35,815 nt of DNA from a virus: the IMG/VR virus record IMGVR_UViG_3300020439_000032, positions 1 to 35,815 of that record; one strand, 5' to 3'. Both the position numbers and the translations under genes were made by a program. The notes beneath the pieces were generated by a model, which saw only the letters and a list, made by a program, of their open reading frames with translations, was not told the DNA's origin and did not search any database. Shown here piece after piece: positions 21,650 through 30,427 of this stretch. Numbering within the stretch: position 1 is the first letter of the stretch; each line of letters starts with the position of its first letter.

Positions 21650-21820
21650 ATGTCCAAAAGAATCCCACAAAAGCCCAAACCTAGGGCACATAAAGAGTTG
21701 TTTCAAAAAGACTCACCTTATGGTCATAAGGTACAAAGGGATAGAACCAAATATAAAAGGAAAGACAAATATCCTATGCCTAACTACGAAGGCCCTTGGA
21801 GTAAAGATTTAGGTTATTAA
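21650..21820 (+). CDS. basic hypothetical protein, 56 aa
   Basis: Not recognised. Rich in Lys/Arg/Pro (SKRIPQKPKPRAHKELF, then HKVQRDRTKYKRKDKYP), probably unstructured and RNA- or ribosome-binding by charge. It starts 3 nt after the S21 gene, so the two are probably made together. Its stop overlaps by 4 nt the stop of the convergent minus-strand gene. Confidence 0.6.
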   Translation: MSKRIPQKPKPRAHKELFQKDSPYGHKVQRDRTKYKRKDKYPMPNYEGPWSKDLGY

Positions 21821-23784
21821 GCAGGAACTGCTGATAGTCTAGAACCAGTTGGGTCTGTATCTCTTGGAGTTGGGTTCGTACTTCTAACTGTAGTATTAGC
21901 CGCATTAGTTGTTTGATTATTAATTGTAGTCACTACTGCCTGATTAGTTGCTGACCTATTAGCTTCTGCAGCTGCTTGATTTTCCGCTTTCAATTCAGCT
22001 GCCCTTGTCGGGTCTGCCATCATTATATCTTGAGCAGTCGAACCAGTCGCAGTACCTGTGAATCCACCACCACTTGTTACACCTTCACCTCTCAATACGT
22101 CCATATACTTATCAGTGCTTTCATACTGAACCATTTCTTTTCCGTCTTCGCCTGATACCATGGTTGCTTGAGCATAACCCAACTTAACTTGTTCTTCAGC
22201 TGATAGATTATCAATCTGTTCTGAGGATAATGATTGTTGAGAACCACGTTGCATTGCTTCAGCATTTGGTGAAGCTTCACCGAATAGTCTATTGACTAAC
22301 CAGCCAGGCAAAATCTTTTCTGCCATACTTCTTAACATTTGACCGATATCAATATCAAATACACTTCTAAAGAAATCACCGATTGCCCTAAACGGTGTTA
22401 ATATTATATCAAAAAGACCACTGAATATATCTTTAACTCCTTGGAACATTCTCTCGAAGTCCCCAGTAAATAAACCAACAAAGAAGTCATAAAATCCACC
22501 AAAGATACTTCCAATCGATGATATAATGTCCATGAAGTAACCCACTACTGTATCGATAACAGCTCTGAATCCTTCCGATTCATTGTATAGATAAATTGCA
22601 GCTCCTACTAGTAATGCACCAACAGCAATAATTAACAATGCTGGCAATCCAAACAAAGTAGCTCCAGTTAACAGACCAGCTGCACTTGCGACAAGTGATG
22701 CACCAGCAGCTAACAATCCAACTACAAATGTTCCTGCTTGAAGAAGGAAAGTCTTAGCTCCTCTAAGAACACTCATTGCACCTTTTCCAAAAGCTACAAA
22801 TCCTGCTTTTAAACTTTCGACACCTTTATTAAATCCTGTTTTAATTCCCTTCATCATATTACCAGCACCTTCTTTCATGCTGTTCCAAACTGCACCAAGG
22901 TCGCCATTTAATTTTTCAGTTACTGCACTGAGTCCACCTTCTTTGAATGTTTCACCAAGACCACTGAAATAAGTTCCAGTTGCTTTGAGTCCACTCATGA
23001 TACCAGCACTTACAGTTTGTATTCCTGACTTCAATCCACTTGCAAGATTTTGTATTCCACCGACAACGTCACCAAATAAGTCTTGATTACCAAATAGTAA
23101 ACCAACACCGTTTATCTTTGATACGACAGAATCAAAAGTATCCATAAGGTCGAAACCTGTAAGTTCTTTTAATCCATCACTAAAATCACTTAATCCTTGA
23201 GCGGTTTCATTTAAAGTACCGTCAAGCATTTTATCAAGTTCTGATTGGTATTCGTCTCTTTTTTCTTTTTCTAATTCGATTGCTTTATCGAATGTTGCAG
23301 TAATCTCAGCTGCTTTATTTGCACGTTCTGATTCTAATGCTTCTCTTTTTGCAACAAGTTTGTTAAGAGCTGCACCTTGGAGTGTGCCGTCCTTAGCACC
23401 TTGGATTTCCTTCTCTTTGAGTTTACGAAGTTCTGAATCCATTTTACCTAGAACATTACCTGACTTTTCTGCTGTTGCAAGTCTATCAGCACGTTTCTGT
23501 TCTAGTTCATTAAGTTCGTCATTAACTTTTTTGAATTCACCAAAATCGATATCACCTAACTGTCCTTGACCTGTCTTCAATCCGTCTGCTACTTTGCCAA
23601 GAGTGTCCCTCACCTTTTGAGCTGCGAGTGCACCCTTAAAAGAATCTCTTGAAGTATTTCTAAAGTTAGCTGCTGAAAGAGCTATCTCTTTATTGTTTTC
23701 TGCAAGAGAATCTACAATTTCTTTGAATGCAGGTTTAAGAGACTTACCCGCCTCTTCTAACTGTTTGCTAATATCGTCTGCCAT
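21817..23784 (-). CDS. tail tape measure protein
   Basis: 655 aa. The N-terminal third is a charged coiled coil (LNELEQKRADRLATAEKSGN and similar). Residues about 335-480 hold several strongly hydrophobic segments (GTFVVGLLAAGASLVASAAG, LPALLIIAVGALLVGAAIYL). The C-terminus is Thr/Asn/Ala-rich. This is the usual tape measure plan, although T4 gp29 is not strongly hydrophobic. It is the last gene of a minus-strand tail cassette, after the gp26-type and small chaperone genes, which is where a tape measure is expected. The protein sets tail length and probably passes into the host membrane. Confidence 0.65.
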   Translation of the reverse strand: MADDISKQLEEAGKSLKPAFKEIVDSLAENNKEIALSAANFRNTSRDSFKGALAAQKVRDTLGKVADGLKTGQGQLGDIDFGEFKKVNDELNELEQKRADRLATAEKSGNVLGKMDSELRKLKEKEIQGAKDGTLQGAALNKLVAKREALESERANKAAEITATFDKAIELEKEKRDEYQSELDKMLDGTLNETAQGLSDFSDGLKELTGFDLMDTFDSVVSKINGVGLLFGNQDLFGDVVGGIQNLASGLKSGIQTVSAGIMSGLKATGTYFSGLGETFKEGGLSAVTEKLNGDLGAVWNSMKEGAGNMMKGIKTGFNKGVESLKAGFVAFGKGAMSVLRGAKTFLLQAGTFVVGLLAAGASLVASAAGLLTGATLFGLPALLIIAVGALLVGAAIYLYNESEGFRAVIDTVVGYFMDIISSIGSIFGGFYDFFVGLFTGDFERMFQGVKDIFSGLFDIILTPFRAIGDFFRSVFDIDIGQMLRSMAEKILPGWLVNRLFGEASPNAEAMQRGSQQSLSSEQIDNLSAEEQVKLGYAQATMVSGEDGKEMVQYESTDKYMDVLRGEGVTSGGGFTGTATGSTAQDIMMADPTRAAELKAENQAAAEANRSATNQAVVTTINNQTTNAANTTVRSTNPTPRDTDPTGSRLSAVPA

Positions 23785-23788
23785 TTAA

Positions 23789-24169
23789 TTACTTCTTCTG
23801 ATTGTCTGAGTCGTGTTCTTTAGCTGCACTGTTCACGTATAGTCCGAACCATGCGGCCCCAGCACCAACTAGAATACTAATAAGACCTGATTGTTCCATT
23901 GAAGGTTCGGGTAGTTCCATAAACCAAATAGCCGCATAATACACCAAGAATATGTAAACACTTAAAAATGCTCTTGGCCATATTCTCCAACTATCAACTG
24001 CCTTTGCTAGGTGAATCCACTTTTGCCACGGGTTAATTGTGTCGTTTGCTTTAAGGTCTCGAATTTCATCTTTGAGAGCTGCATTCTCTTGAATCATTTC
24101 CATGAACTTAGATAAGTCCATTTCAACTTCGTTACGAGACATATCTCCACTGAATCTTTCGTCTGCCAT
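23789..24169 (-). CDS. two-helix membrane protein, candidate holin
   Basis: 126 aa from the ATG with an AAAGGAGA site. N-terminal acidic coiled coil (FMEMIQENAALKDEIRDLKA), then two hydrophobic helices: about 66-86 (AFLSVYIFLVYYAAIWFM) and 96-117 (SGLISILVGAGAAWFGLYVN). The C-terminus is charged. Two membrane helices and a polar tail suit a class II-type holin, and I recall similar proteins in marine T4-like phages. No nearby endolysin was found, so the role is tentative. It sits between the chaperone-like gene and the tape measure. Confidence 0.6.
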   Translation of the reverse strand: MADERFSGDMSRNEVEMDLSKFMEMIQENAALKDEIRDLKANDTINPWQKWIHLAKAVDSWRIWPRAFLSVYIFLVYYAAIWFMELPEPSMEQSGLISILVGAGAAWFGLYVNSAAKEHDSDNQKK

Positions 24170-24171
24170 GT

Positions 24172-24321
24172 TTATCTCCTTTGCGATTTCATTTTCGCTT
24201 GTTCTGCTTTGTGCCTTTCTTGTTCTTCCTTCAAGAATTGCATGAGTAACATGATATAGATTTCCCTTTCCCATGGCATCATATTTTCAAGTTCGTGTAA
24301 ACTATAATTATGATGTTGCAT
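24172..24321 (-). CDS. small tail-assembly (gp51-like) protein, 49 aa
   Basis: MQHHNYSLHELENMMPWEREIYIMLLMQFLKEEQERHKAE, a helical protein with the 'WE-x-x-x-Y-x-x-x-L-x-x-x-L' pattern of tail assembly chaperone tails. It follows the gp26 homologue and precedes the tape measure by one gene, the order of the G/GT chaperones in siphophages and of gp26/gp51 in T4. The end overlaps the next ribosome site. Identification rests on position and one motif. Confidence 0.5.
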   Translation of the reverse strand: MQHHNYSLHELENMMPWEREIYIMLLMQFLKEEQERHKAEQAKMKSQRR

Positions 24322-24374
24322 CAACTGAAAGTTAGTATTGTAATAATTAACTACACTTTCATGAGAAAGGCAAA

Positions 24375-25091
24375 TTAAAAAAAACTTTGGAGGCCCTCCA
24401 TGGTACGAGTCTGCTGTGTGTTACATGTGCTACATGTATACTCAGCGTCATAGAACACTTTCGGCATATCGTCAAAATAGGAACCTAGTTTTTCTATTTG
24501 TGGGAACGTTAAGTTATCCACAAAGTCACCAAGTTCTTTGGTTGATACGTCATCTGTAGTATATACATTTTCCGCATCAAATATTTCAACAATACACTTT
24601 TTCAACATTTCAATTGGTTGTTCATTAACAGGTATCTTTTGTACACTTTCCATTGTGTTCCAATCAGGATACCTTAATATAACACCCAGTTCATCAGTAA
24701 TCATAATCTTGGGTTCTACGCCCTCAGGTTTAGTTGTCTGTATTTCATCTAAATTTACAGTAACTTCTCCTGTACCATTGCACCCTTCTTCTTGACAAGT
24801 CAAATTAATTTTAACTGTTTCACCAACTGATACTGCTCTTATTTTTATGAACAAGTATTCAATATCGAACATTGGAAGTTTTTCAACGTCCAACCATTCA
24901 TTCTCTTGATAAGCAGTTACGCTTTTAATCATTGACTTGATAGAATCAAGTGACCTCTTTTGGTCTTCACCCTCTTTCGCAATTACTAAAGTCTTTTGTT
25001 CTTTTACAAGAAAAGGTCTGAATTTAACTTCTTCCCCATTACTTGGTAGCACGCACGTATACGTAGGTGCCGACTGTATTGGTAATGCCAT
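24375..25091 (-). CDS. 26: gp26-like baseplate hub assembly protein
   Basis: 238 aa. VLPSNGEEVKFRPFLVKEQKTLVIAKE is the signature start of the T4 baseplate family (PF12322). IKIRAVSVGETVKINLTCQE with a C-x4-C pair and, later, CSTCN suggest a bound zinc. In T4, gp26 is needed to assemble the hub, probably as a chaperone for the tape measure. It heads the block gp26, gp51-like, holin-like, tape measure. The start follows AGAGGATAAATT. Confidence 0.8.
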   Translation of the reverse strand: MALPIQSAPTYTCVLPSNGEEVKFRPFLVKEQKTLVIAKEGEDQKRSLDSIKSMIKSVTAYQENEWLDVEKLPMFDIEYLFIKIRAVSVGETVKINLTCQEEGCNGTGEVTVNLDEIQTTKPEGVEPKIMITDELGVILRYPDWNTMESVQKIPVNEQPIEMLKKCIVEIFDAENVYTTDDVSTKELGDFVDNLTFPQIEKLGSYFDDMPKVFYDAEYTCSTCNTQQTRTMEGLQSFF

Positions 25092-25112
25092 AATTTATCC
25101 TCTAATAATATA

Positions 25113-25862
25113 TTAACCGTTTCCACCGAATACATTGTTAATCTTACCAAGATTAGAATCCAGTCGTCCCAGTTTTCCAAGAAGTTTCTCACCTTTGCCA
25201 CCAAATCTAGAAGCGACTGATAGTCCTTCCATGACAGCATTAAGTGCTCTCCTTCCTTTATTTAGTCCTGATAGTTCAGGTGGTTGCGTATATTCTACGT
25301 CCCACCCACGATACGCAATGGTGCACCCAAACTTCAATATACTATCAGGAGTGTTTGAGTCTAATGCCATTGGGTCAAATGTTTTTGGATAACATTCATA
25401 TAACTTATATTTCATTGCAGAGTTACCGTCAACCCTGTATTGTGTTATATGAACTTCACCTATGTAATCGTTATAGTATGCGAAGGTAGGTTGTAATTGA
25501 TTACCTTCCCCTGCAGTGTATACTAAAGACTGCCATGCTTCGATTATTAATCTGTCAGCGAATGTTTGGTCGCAGAAAAAAGAGAATGTTGTTTCACCGC
25601 CGTCATTTACTGCGTGAGGCATTGACCTCTTTTGACCATACTCACCCCACATGGTTCCTTCTATTGTTCTGCCTGGCAATGAAGCAGAGTCACAACGTAA
25701 ACCTTCTAAAGATAACCCCATTGGGCCGAAGAAGTCTGCTTGGAATCTATTTGCTCTTGCACCGATATCAAAGTTTGCTTTGAACTTGTCGATTGCAGTT
25801 CCTTTATCGCTTCCACTTAAAAAGTTAGAAACACCTTTTTGTAATACGTCTTTTAGTGCCAT
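25113..25862 (-). CDS. tail-tube-fold baseplate protein, gp54-like
   Basis: 249 aa. ANRFQADFFGPMGLSLEGLRCDSASLPGRTIE followed by FSFFCDQTFADRLIIEAWQSLV and the beta-rich YIGEVHITQYRVDG have the form of the gp19/gp54 tail-tube fold. The likely role is tail-tube initiator at the top of the baseplate hub, but it could be a gp48-type or other tube-like protein. Its start is coupled to the upstream gene (AGGAAGA before ATG). Confidence 0.6.
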   Translation of the reverse strand: MALKDVLQKGVSNFLSGSDKGTAIDKFKANFDIGARANRFQADFFGPMGLSLEGLRCDSASLPGRTIEGTMWGEYGQKRSMPHAVNDGGETTFSFFCDQTFADRLIIEAWQSLVYTAGEGNQLQPTFAYYNDYIGEVHITQYRVDGNSAMKYKLYECYPKTFDPMALDSNTPDSILKFGCTIAYRGWDVEYTQPPELSGLNKGRRALNAVMEGLSVASRFGGKGEKLLGKLGRLDSNLGKINNVFGGNG

Positions 25863-26413
25863 TAAATTCTTCCTAGTGATTCTGCGTATACTGTATTCGC
25901 ATTCACGTTAAATTTGGTTGTTGGTAACATGGATATTAAATCGTAATATTGAGAGTCCACTTTCTTTATGTAACTCTTAAAGTATCCATATTGATATTGT
26001 TTTACACATGGTTTTGCCCACCTTAGTTTTCCGACTGACTTTACCATTGCGTAATTCACGTCAAATACACCTTCTGAGACATACTCATACATAGCGTCCA
26101 GTAATCTAATTCTATATCTTGGTGCTAAGTAATGTAGGTTCAATCCCATGAAACCATTTTTATATTTCTTAATAGGAATGCATAAAGGAAAGTAGTCCCA
26201 ATATGGGAGTTTGTCCTGTGTCTTTGCGTCATAAAAGAACATATACATTTGTCCTAGTTGAAGCGCTCCCTCAGTATCAAATTCGTCCATTAAGGAAGTA
26301 GACCGCACTCTTATTTGTCTTAAATTATTACGGAACCAGTTCATGGAGTCGATACTTCTTGCTCTTAGTTCAGCAGGTTTCTCGTTTTGTAAATCGTCCA
26401 ATAGTTGTCCCAT
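25862..26413 (-). CDS. conserved T4-like structural-cluster protein, 183 aa
   Basis: SMNWFRNNLRQIRVRSTSLM, YMFFYDAKTQDKLPYWDYFPLCIPI and NGFMGLNLHYLAPRYRIRLLDAM belong to a family that is well conserved in marine T4-like phages, next to gp4. I cannot fix its role; it may be a baseplate or DNA-end protein. No ribosome site: the ATG lies exactly 5 nt after a minus-strand CATAAATA box, so expression is probably late and leaderless. Confidence 0.65.
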   Translation of the reverse strand: MGQLLDDLQNEKPAELRARSIDSMNWFRNNLRQIRVRSTSLMDEFDTEGALQLGQMYMFFYDAKTQDKLPYWDYFPLCIPIKKYKNGFMGLNLHYLAPRYRIRLLDAMYEYVSEGVFDVNYAMVKSVGKLRWAKPCVKQYQYGYFKSYIKKVDSQYYDLISMLPTTKFNVNANTVYAESLGRI

Positions 26414-26418
26414 ACAAC

Positions 26419-26426
26419 TATTTATG
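26419..26426 (-). promoter_or_regulatory. late promoter box CATAAATA, minus strand
   Basis: On the minus strand CATAAATA-GTTGT-ATG, one mismatch to TATAAATA, with the same 5-nt distance to the start codon as the three perfect plus-strand boxes. The spacer GTTGT resembles GTTGA at 5667. Confidence 0.6.
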
Positions 26427-26429
26427 CAT

Positions 26430-26864
26430 TTAAGTCAAATGGTCTTCCGTTAATATTCTAAATTTTAATCTTCTTTCTTTGCAGTATGATTCAGCAGCTT
26501 TGAACTTTGCCTGATTGACTGCATATGTCTGTGCTTCCATAAGATATCTTTTAGAAACTCTATGTTGAGGTTTTGCAGGCGGTTTAAGTTGTTTCTTAGG
26601 TTTGACTTCTATAATTTCCCGTACAGTTTGTCCCGAAGCATTTACATACTTGATATAAAAGTCAGGGAAGTATCTGTGAGGTTTTCTATCTAAGGGTGAT
26701 ATGTAAGGAATAACTATTTCTTCCGAACCCCATTCAATGATATTGGGATTTGAATCAGCGTACACCATGAATCTACGTTCCCATAATGAACGATAGAAGA
26801 TTTTCGTAGGGTTTCCCTTATATTTTTTATAGTTCTTAGGTTTAAACTTTCCACTGTAAGACAT
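26430..26864 (-). CDS. 4: head completion protein gp4
   Basis: 144 aa from ATG 26864; an in-frame TTG at 26882 is less likely. MSYSGKFKPKNYKKYKGNPTKIFYRSLWERRFMVYAD is the typical gp4/gp50 start. The YFPDFYIKY...EIIEVKPKKQ segment fits a PD-(D/E)XK-like core (D, E-x-K), a feature known for this family. gp4 finishes the filled head so a tail can attach. It is the first gene of the minus-strand block and is divergent from gp48. Confidence 0.82.
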   Translation of the reverse strand: MSYSGKFKPKNYKKYKGNPTKIFYRSLWERRFMVYADSNPNIIEWGSEEIVIPYISPLDRKPHRYFPDFYIKYVNASGQTVREIIEVKPKKQLKPPAKPQHRVSKRYLMEAQTYAVNQAKFKAAESYCKERRLKFRILTEDHLT

Positions 26865-26869
26865 AAATA
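26862..26869 (+). promoter_or_regulatory. possible late promoter box CATAAATA for gp48
   Basis: One mismatch to TATAAATA, 35 nt before ATG 26905. A GAAGGT ribosome site follows, so this transcript would have a normal leader. It lies within the divergent start region of gp4. Confidence 0.4.
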
Positions 26870-26904
26870 GATATATTACCAATTAATAATTAACGAAGGT
26901 ATTT

Positions 26905-27975
26905 ATGGCAATAAGCAAACTATTAGATAAAGTCAGTCAAGCGAAGTCTGCTGTAGAGTCTGTAAAAGGTATCAAGACCAAACTCAAAAACATTGATAAG
27001 ACAACTGTACTTGACCAATTAGGTGAACAAGCAGAAGAAGCTAAAAGAACTTTAGAAAAGAGAAGGACATCTTTAGAAAAAAACCTTGACGCAAGAAACA
27101 AAGGTAAGGCAGTTGCAAAGTCAACACCTTCAACTGCAGATATAGATTTAATTTATCCACTGTATGACCAACTAGACAACTACATTGTTTTCCAAACTAG
27201 AGCACGTGAAGCAAGAGACGGGAAGAATGGAAAGAATTTACTATCCAAAGATAATGTAGAAATAGCATTGTACGTTAGACCCGAACATTTAGCAAGTAAC
27301 TTTACAGTTAACTATAAGACTCAAGGATTCGGTGCAGGTATTCGTGGACTCGCAGATATGTTTGACGGTGGAGAAACAGGAAACTTTTTCGGTGAAGGTG
27401 GTTCACTGGAACAATTTGCTGGCGAAGTCAAAAACATAGCAGGAAATGCCATAAACAAACTTATGAATTCTGCTACAGGAGATTTTGTAAACTTTAGTGC
27501 TGGACGAGCAGTTAATCCAATGGAAGAACAAATGTTAGAGGGAATAGGTTTCCGCTCTTTCTCATTCCAATATGAATTCTATCCACGTTCAGAAGAGGAA
27601 GCAGATATGGTACAACAAATTATGTACTATTTCAGAACTGCAATGTTACCTGATACCTATGGTAGTTCAGAAGTAACAGAAAACGAAAACTTTTTTAACT
27701 ATCCAAATGTGTTTGACGTGTCATTTGATGGCCCAATCGCAGAAAGACTAGACGGATTTCTGCCTATGGTTTGTACTGGTTGTGATGTCCAACATGGAGA
27801 TACAGAATTAGGTTTCTTTGAAAACGGACAACCGACAAAGTCTGCTATGAAATTAGACTTTACAGAAATTAAAATTGTTACTCAAGAAAACTTCCAACAA
27901 ATTTCACCAATCGGTGATAAGAGTATTACACCTGCTGATTATAGTATCACAGATAGAAGAACGAGGGGAGATTAA
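26905..27975 (+). CDS. 48: gp48-like baseplate tail-tube cap
   Basis: 356 aa. N-terminal coiled coil (about 1-65), a glycine-rich middle, then IGFRSFSFQYEFYPRSEEEADMVQQIMYYFRTAMLPDT, the tail-tube-fold signature of gp48/gp54 proteins. The C-terminal beta domain includes MVCTGCDVQHGD. gp48 caps the baseplate hub and starts tube polymerisation. It overlaps gp53 by one base (TAATG), heading the forward baseplate cluster. Confidence 0.75.
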   Translation: MAISKLLDKVSQAKSAVESVKGIKTKLKNIDKTTVLDQLGEQAEEAKRTLEKRRTSLEKNLDARNKGKAVAKSTPSTADIDLIYPLYDQLDNYIVFQTRAREARDGKNGKNLLSKDNVEIALYVRPEHLASNFTVNYKTQGFGAGIRGLADMFDGGETGNFFGEGGSLEQFAGEVKNIAGNAINKLMNSATGDFVNFSAGRAVNPMEEQMLEGIGFRSFSFQYEFYPRSEEEADMVQQIMYYFRTAMLPDTYGSSEVTENENFFNYPNVFDVSFDGPIAERLDGFLPMVCTGCDVQHGDTELGFFENGQPTKSAMKLDFTEIKIVTQENFQQISPIGDKSITPADYSITDRRTRGD

Positions 27976-28709
27976 TGGCAAACGAACTATTTAAAAACTT
28001 TCCCGAAGTAAGATACACACTCAGTAATGGGAAGATTGTTACAATCAAAGACTTCTTTCGTAAAGCAAAGTTAGAAGGAACACAACTTAATCAAGTAATT
28101 GATTATACACTTTATGAACTCCAAGAAGGCGAAAGACCTGATGTAGTTGCGAGTAAGTTATATGGTAATGGTGATTTGCACTGGACATTATTTCTTGCAA
28201 ATGAAATTACTAATTATTATGATTGGTATATGGATACTCCTACATTTGAAAATTATATAAAATCTAAGTATCCTGGCCAATTTTTAGTTGCATCTACGAG
28301 TACAGATATAGTATCTTCGACTTCTAAATTTTTAATTGGTGAAGACATAACTCAAGGGGCAAGTAAAGGTAAAGTTTTAAAAGTTGACCCAACTTATAAT
28401 AGAATTTTAGTAGAAACAACAAACGGGCGAAAATTTGTGGCCAGCCAGGCGGTTACAGGTACGAGTAGCACTAAGAGTTTTACACCTAGCAGTGTAGCAG
28501 ACGGACGAGACGGTGTTGCATATTACTATGACCCTAACGCAATCGATAAAGGTTTTAGATATAACAACAATACTACAGGAACCTATCTACCAAGAACGTA
28601 TTACACAAAAGAATACGAAGACAACGAAGCGAGAAGAAAGATAAAAGTTATCAGACCTGAGTTCATACGAAGAGTAGTATCTGAGTTTGAACGTATAATG
28701 AGTGTATAA
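27975..28709 (+). CDS. 53: baseplate wedge protein gp53
   Basis: 244 aa. The end of the N-terminal half carries RPDVVASKLYGNGDLHWTLFLANEITNYYDWYMD, the signature of T4 gp53 ('A-x-x-x-YG-x-x-x-x-x-W-x-x-x-x-x-N'). Compared with T4 gp53 (196 aa), it has an inserted beta-rich domain of about 45 residues (about 105-165), and RKIKVIRPEFIRRVVSEFERIM closes it. gp53 joins the wedges around the hub. Confidence 0.82.
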   Translation: MANELFKNFPEVRYTLSNGKIVTIKDFFRKAKLEGTQLNQVIDYTLYELQEGERPDVVASKLYGNGDLHWTLFLANEITNYYDWYMDTPTFENYIKSKYPGQFLVASTSTDIVSSTSKFLIGEDITQGASKGKVLKVDPTYNRILVETTNGRKFVASQAVTGTSSTKSFTPSSVADGRDGVAYYYDPNAIDKGFRYNNNTTGTYLPRTYYTKEYEDNEARRKIKVIRPEFIRRVVSEFERIMSV

Positions 28710-30190
28710 TGACTGAAAAGAAAAACATGCAGGGTGGTGTATTCACCATTGACGCAATTAATCTAGTAAATCAAGAAGGCGAGTCTGTAGACATACAGGG
28801 TCTTGTCTTATCTTTTCGTCTTTATGAAAGTATCTATAATAAGTTTGTTACGGGTGATATCAATATCATAGACGGTCTTGACCTGTTAAAGAATTTCAAA
28901 ATTACGGGTGACGAATACATACGTGTCGCAGTCAAGCAAATTGAAGGTATGGGAGAAGAAGCTTCCAAAGAGTTTACCATAGACAGAGACTTGAAAGTCT
29001 ATAAGATAAATGCAGTTAACAGAGTAGACCAAGCAACACAAGCTTATGTTTTAAAAGTATGTGACCCAAGAATGTTCACAGTAAGAAATTCTAGAGTATC
29101 TAGAGTCATGCGTGGGTCATATGATAAAATGTTACAGAATGTTCTTATTAATGAAGGACATATGTTAATAGACGAGTTTGTACATTGGGAAGATTCAAAA
29201 CCTGACAATCAACAAATGGTTGTACCCAACTGGACGATTGATAAGTTTATAGACTTTACAGTCAACAATGCAGATAAAGGATTAGAAGATAAGGCAGTAT
29301 ATAGAAATGGTATGTTCTTTTACCAAACACTAAACGGTGGATTCTGTTTTAAAAGTATTGACACAATGTTTCAAGATGAGTTTCCACTTACATTTTCATA
29401 CGGTTCAAGACAAGCAGATACAGATACTGCAGATATAGACGCAAATGCTGAAGGTGGTGTTAATACGGTTATTGAAGCAATCGAAGTTCCACAAAGAGCA
29501 GATACATTGAGAGGAATGGTTGGTGGTGCGTATGCGTCAACACAGATAACTTATGACCCGATAAGAAAGGTAGAAGAAATAGACTTATATTCTATTGACG
29601 AACTATTCAGTAGAAATGCGGAGAATCATTTATCAGGTTTCCCATTAATTAGAACAGGTGATGAGAATGAAGTCTTTGAAAAAGTATTTACAACAGAGAA
29701 TGTAACGGACGCAAAAGTATCTCCGCCAGTTACAGAAAAAGATGTTGATACTAATTTAGGTCACAAATATGATTCATTGAAAATCTATGATACTAAAATG
29801 GTACATTCTTTTGACAATGCAGATAAGTTGGACACCGAAGAATCATTCAAAGGTTGGTCTGCTAAAGTTGATACTGGTAAATTAGAACGTAGAGCAATGT
29901 TAGAGATACTACAACAGAACAGAATCATAATCACAATACCTATGAGAACGGATTTAAGTGTAGGTACAGTTATAAAACTAGATATACCACCACCACAATC
30001 TTCAACAGGTGGTGTGGATATTTCAGATAAAATGAATGACAATAGATACTTAATTACAGACATATGTGTTAACGGTGTCCCTGCTGATAAAGTGGGAAAA
30101 TGTTTTGTTGAGTGTGTTAAAGAAAGTTACGCTAAAAAGATTGCAGACTACACACCATTAGATAATACAGCAGCTCCGAGGGAAGTATGA
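28709..30190 (+). CDS. baseplate hub protein, gp27-like
   Basis: 493 aa. The N-terminus (GGVFTIDAINLVNQEGESVDIQGLVLSFRLYESIYNKFVTGDINIID) matches hub proteins that carry the spike in T4-like phages. Long beta-rich body with a final PMRTDLSVGTVIKLDIP and YLITDICVNGV barrel-like part. It lies two genes before gp5, the spike it should hold. Longer than T4 gp27 (391 aa). Assigned by position and general layout. Confidence 0.65.
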   Translation: MTEKKNMQGGVFTIDAINLVNQEGESVDIQGLVLSFRLYESIYNKFVTGDINIIDGLDLLKNFKITGDEYIRVAVKQIEGMGEEASKEFTIDRDLKVYKINAVNRVDQATQAYVLKVCDPRMFTVRNSRVSRVMRGSYDKMLQNVLINEGHMLIDEFVHWEDSKPDNQQMVVPNWTIDKFIDFTVNNADKGLEDKAVYRNGMFFYQTLNGGFCFKSIDTMFQDEFPLTFSYGSRQADTDTADIDANAEGGVNTVIEAIEVPQRADTLRGMVGGAYASTQITYDPIRKVEEIDLYSIDELFSRNAENHLSGFPLIRTGDENEVFEKVFTTENVTDAKVSPPVTEKDVDTNLGHKYDSLKIYDTKMVHSFDNADKLDTEESFKGWSAKVDTGKLERRAMLEILQQNRIIITIPMRTDLSVGTVIKLDIPPPQSSTGGVDISDKMNDNRYLITDICVNGVPADKVGKCFVECVKESYAKKIADYTPLDNTAAPREV

Positions 30191-30426
30191 TAATAAGATT
30201 CTTAAAGACACTTAAAAATTGGGTAGACCCAAACTATTGGGCAAACAGAATAGGCGAGAAAAGTGGTGCGTATGATAAAGCACGAAACAGTAAACTCAGA
30301 CAATGGGTAGATAGTTTAGAAGGTTGGCATTGGTGGGCATGGCAATTAGGCCCATGTCTATTGCTATTCATATTATTAGAGTTGGGTTTGAATCAACTTG
30401 GTATGACAATGTTGCCTTGGAGATAA
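30187..30426 (+). CDS. small membrane protein, 79 aa
   Basis: A basic amphipathic N-terminus is followed by GWHWWAWQLGPCLLLFILLELGLNQLGM, one membrane helix rich in Trp at its start. Overlaps the hub gene by ATGA and sits directly before gp5. It could help in entry or lysis, but there is no direct evidence. Confidence 0.6.
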   Translation: MIIRFLKTLKNWVDPNYWANRIGEKSGAYDKARNSKLRQWVDSLEGWHWWAWQLGPCLLLFILLELGLNQLGMTMLPWR

Positions 30427-30427
30427 A

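Noticed and set aside
28701-28710. TATAAT just before the gp27-like hub gene
   Set aside because: No -35 at the right distance; it is the coding end of gp53 in a tightly coupled operon.
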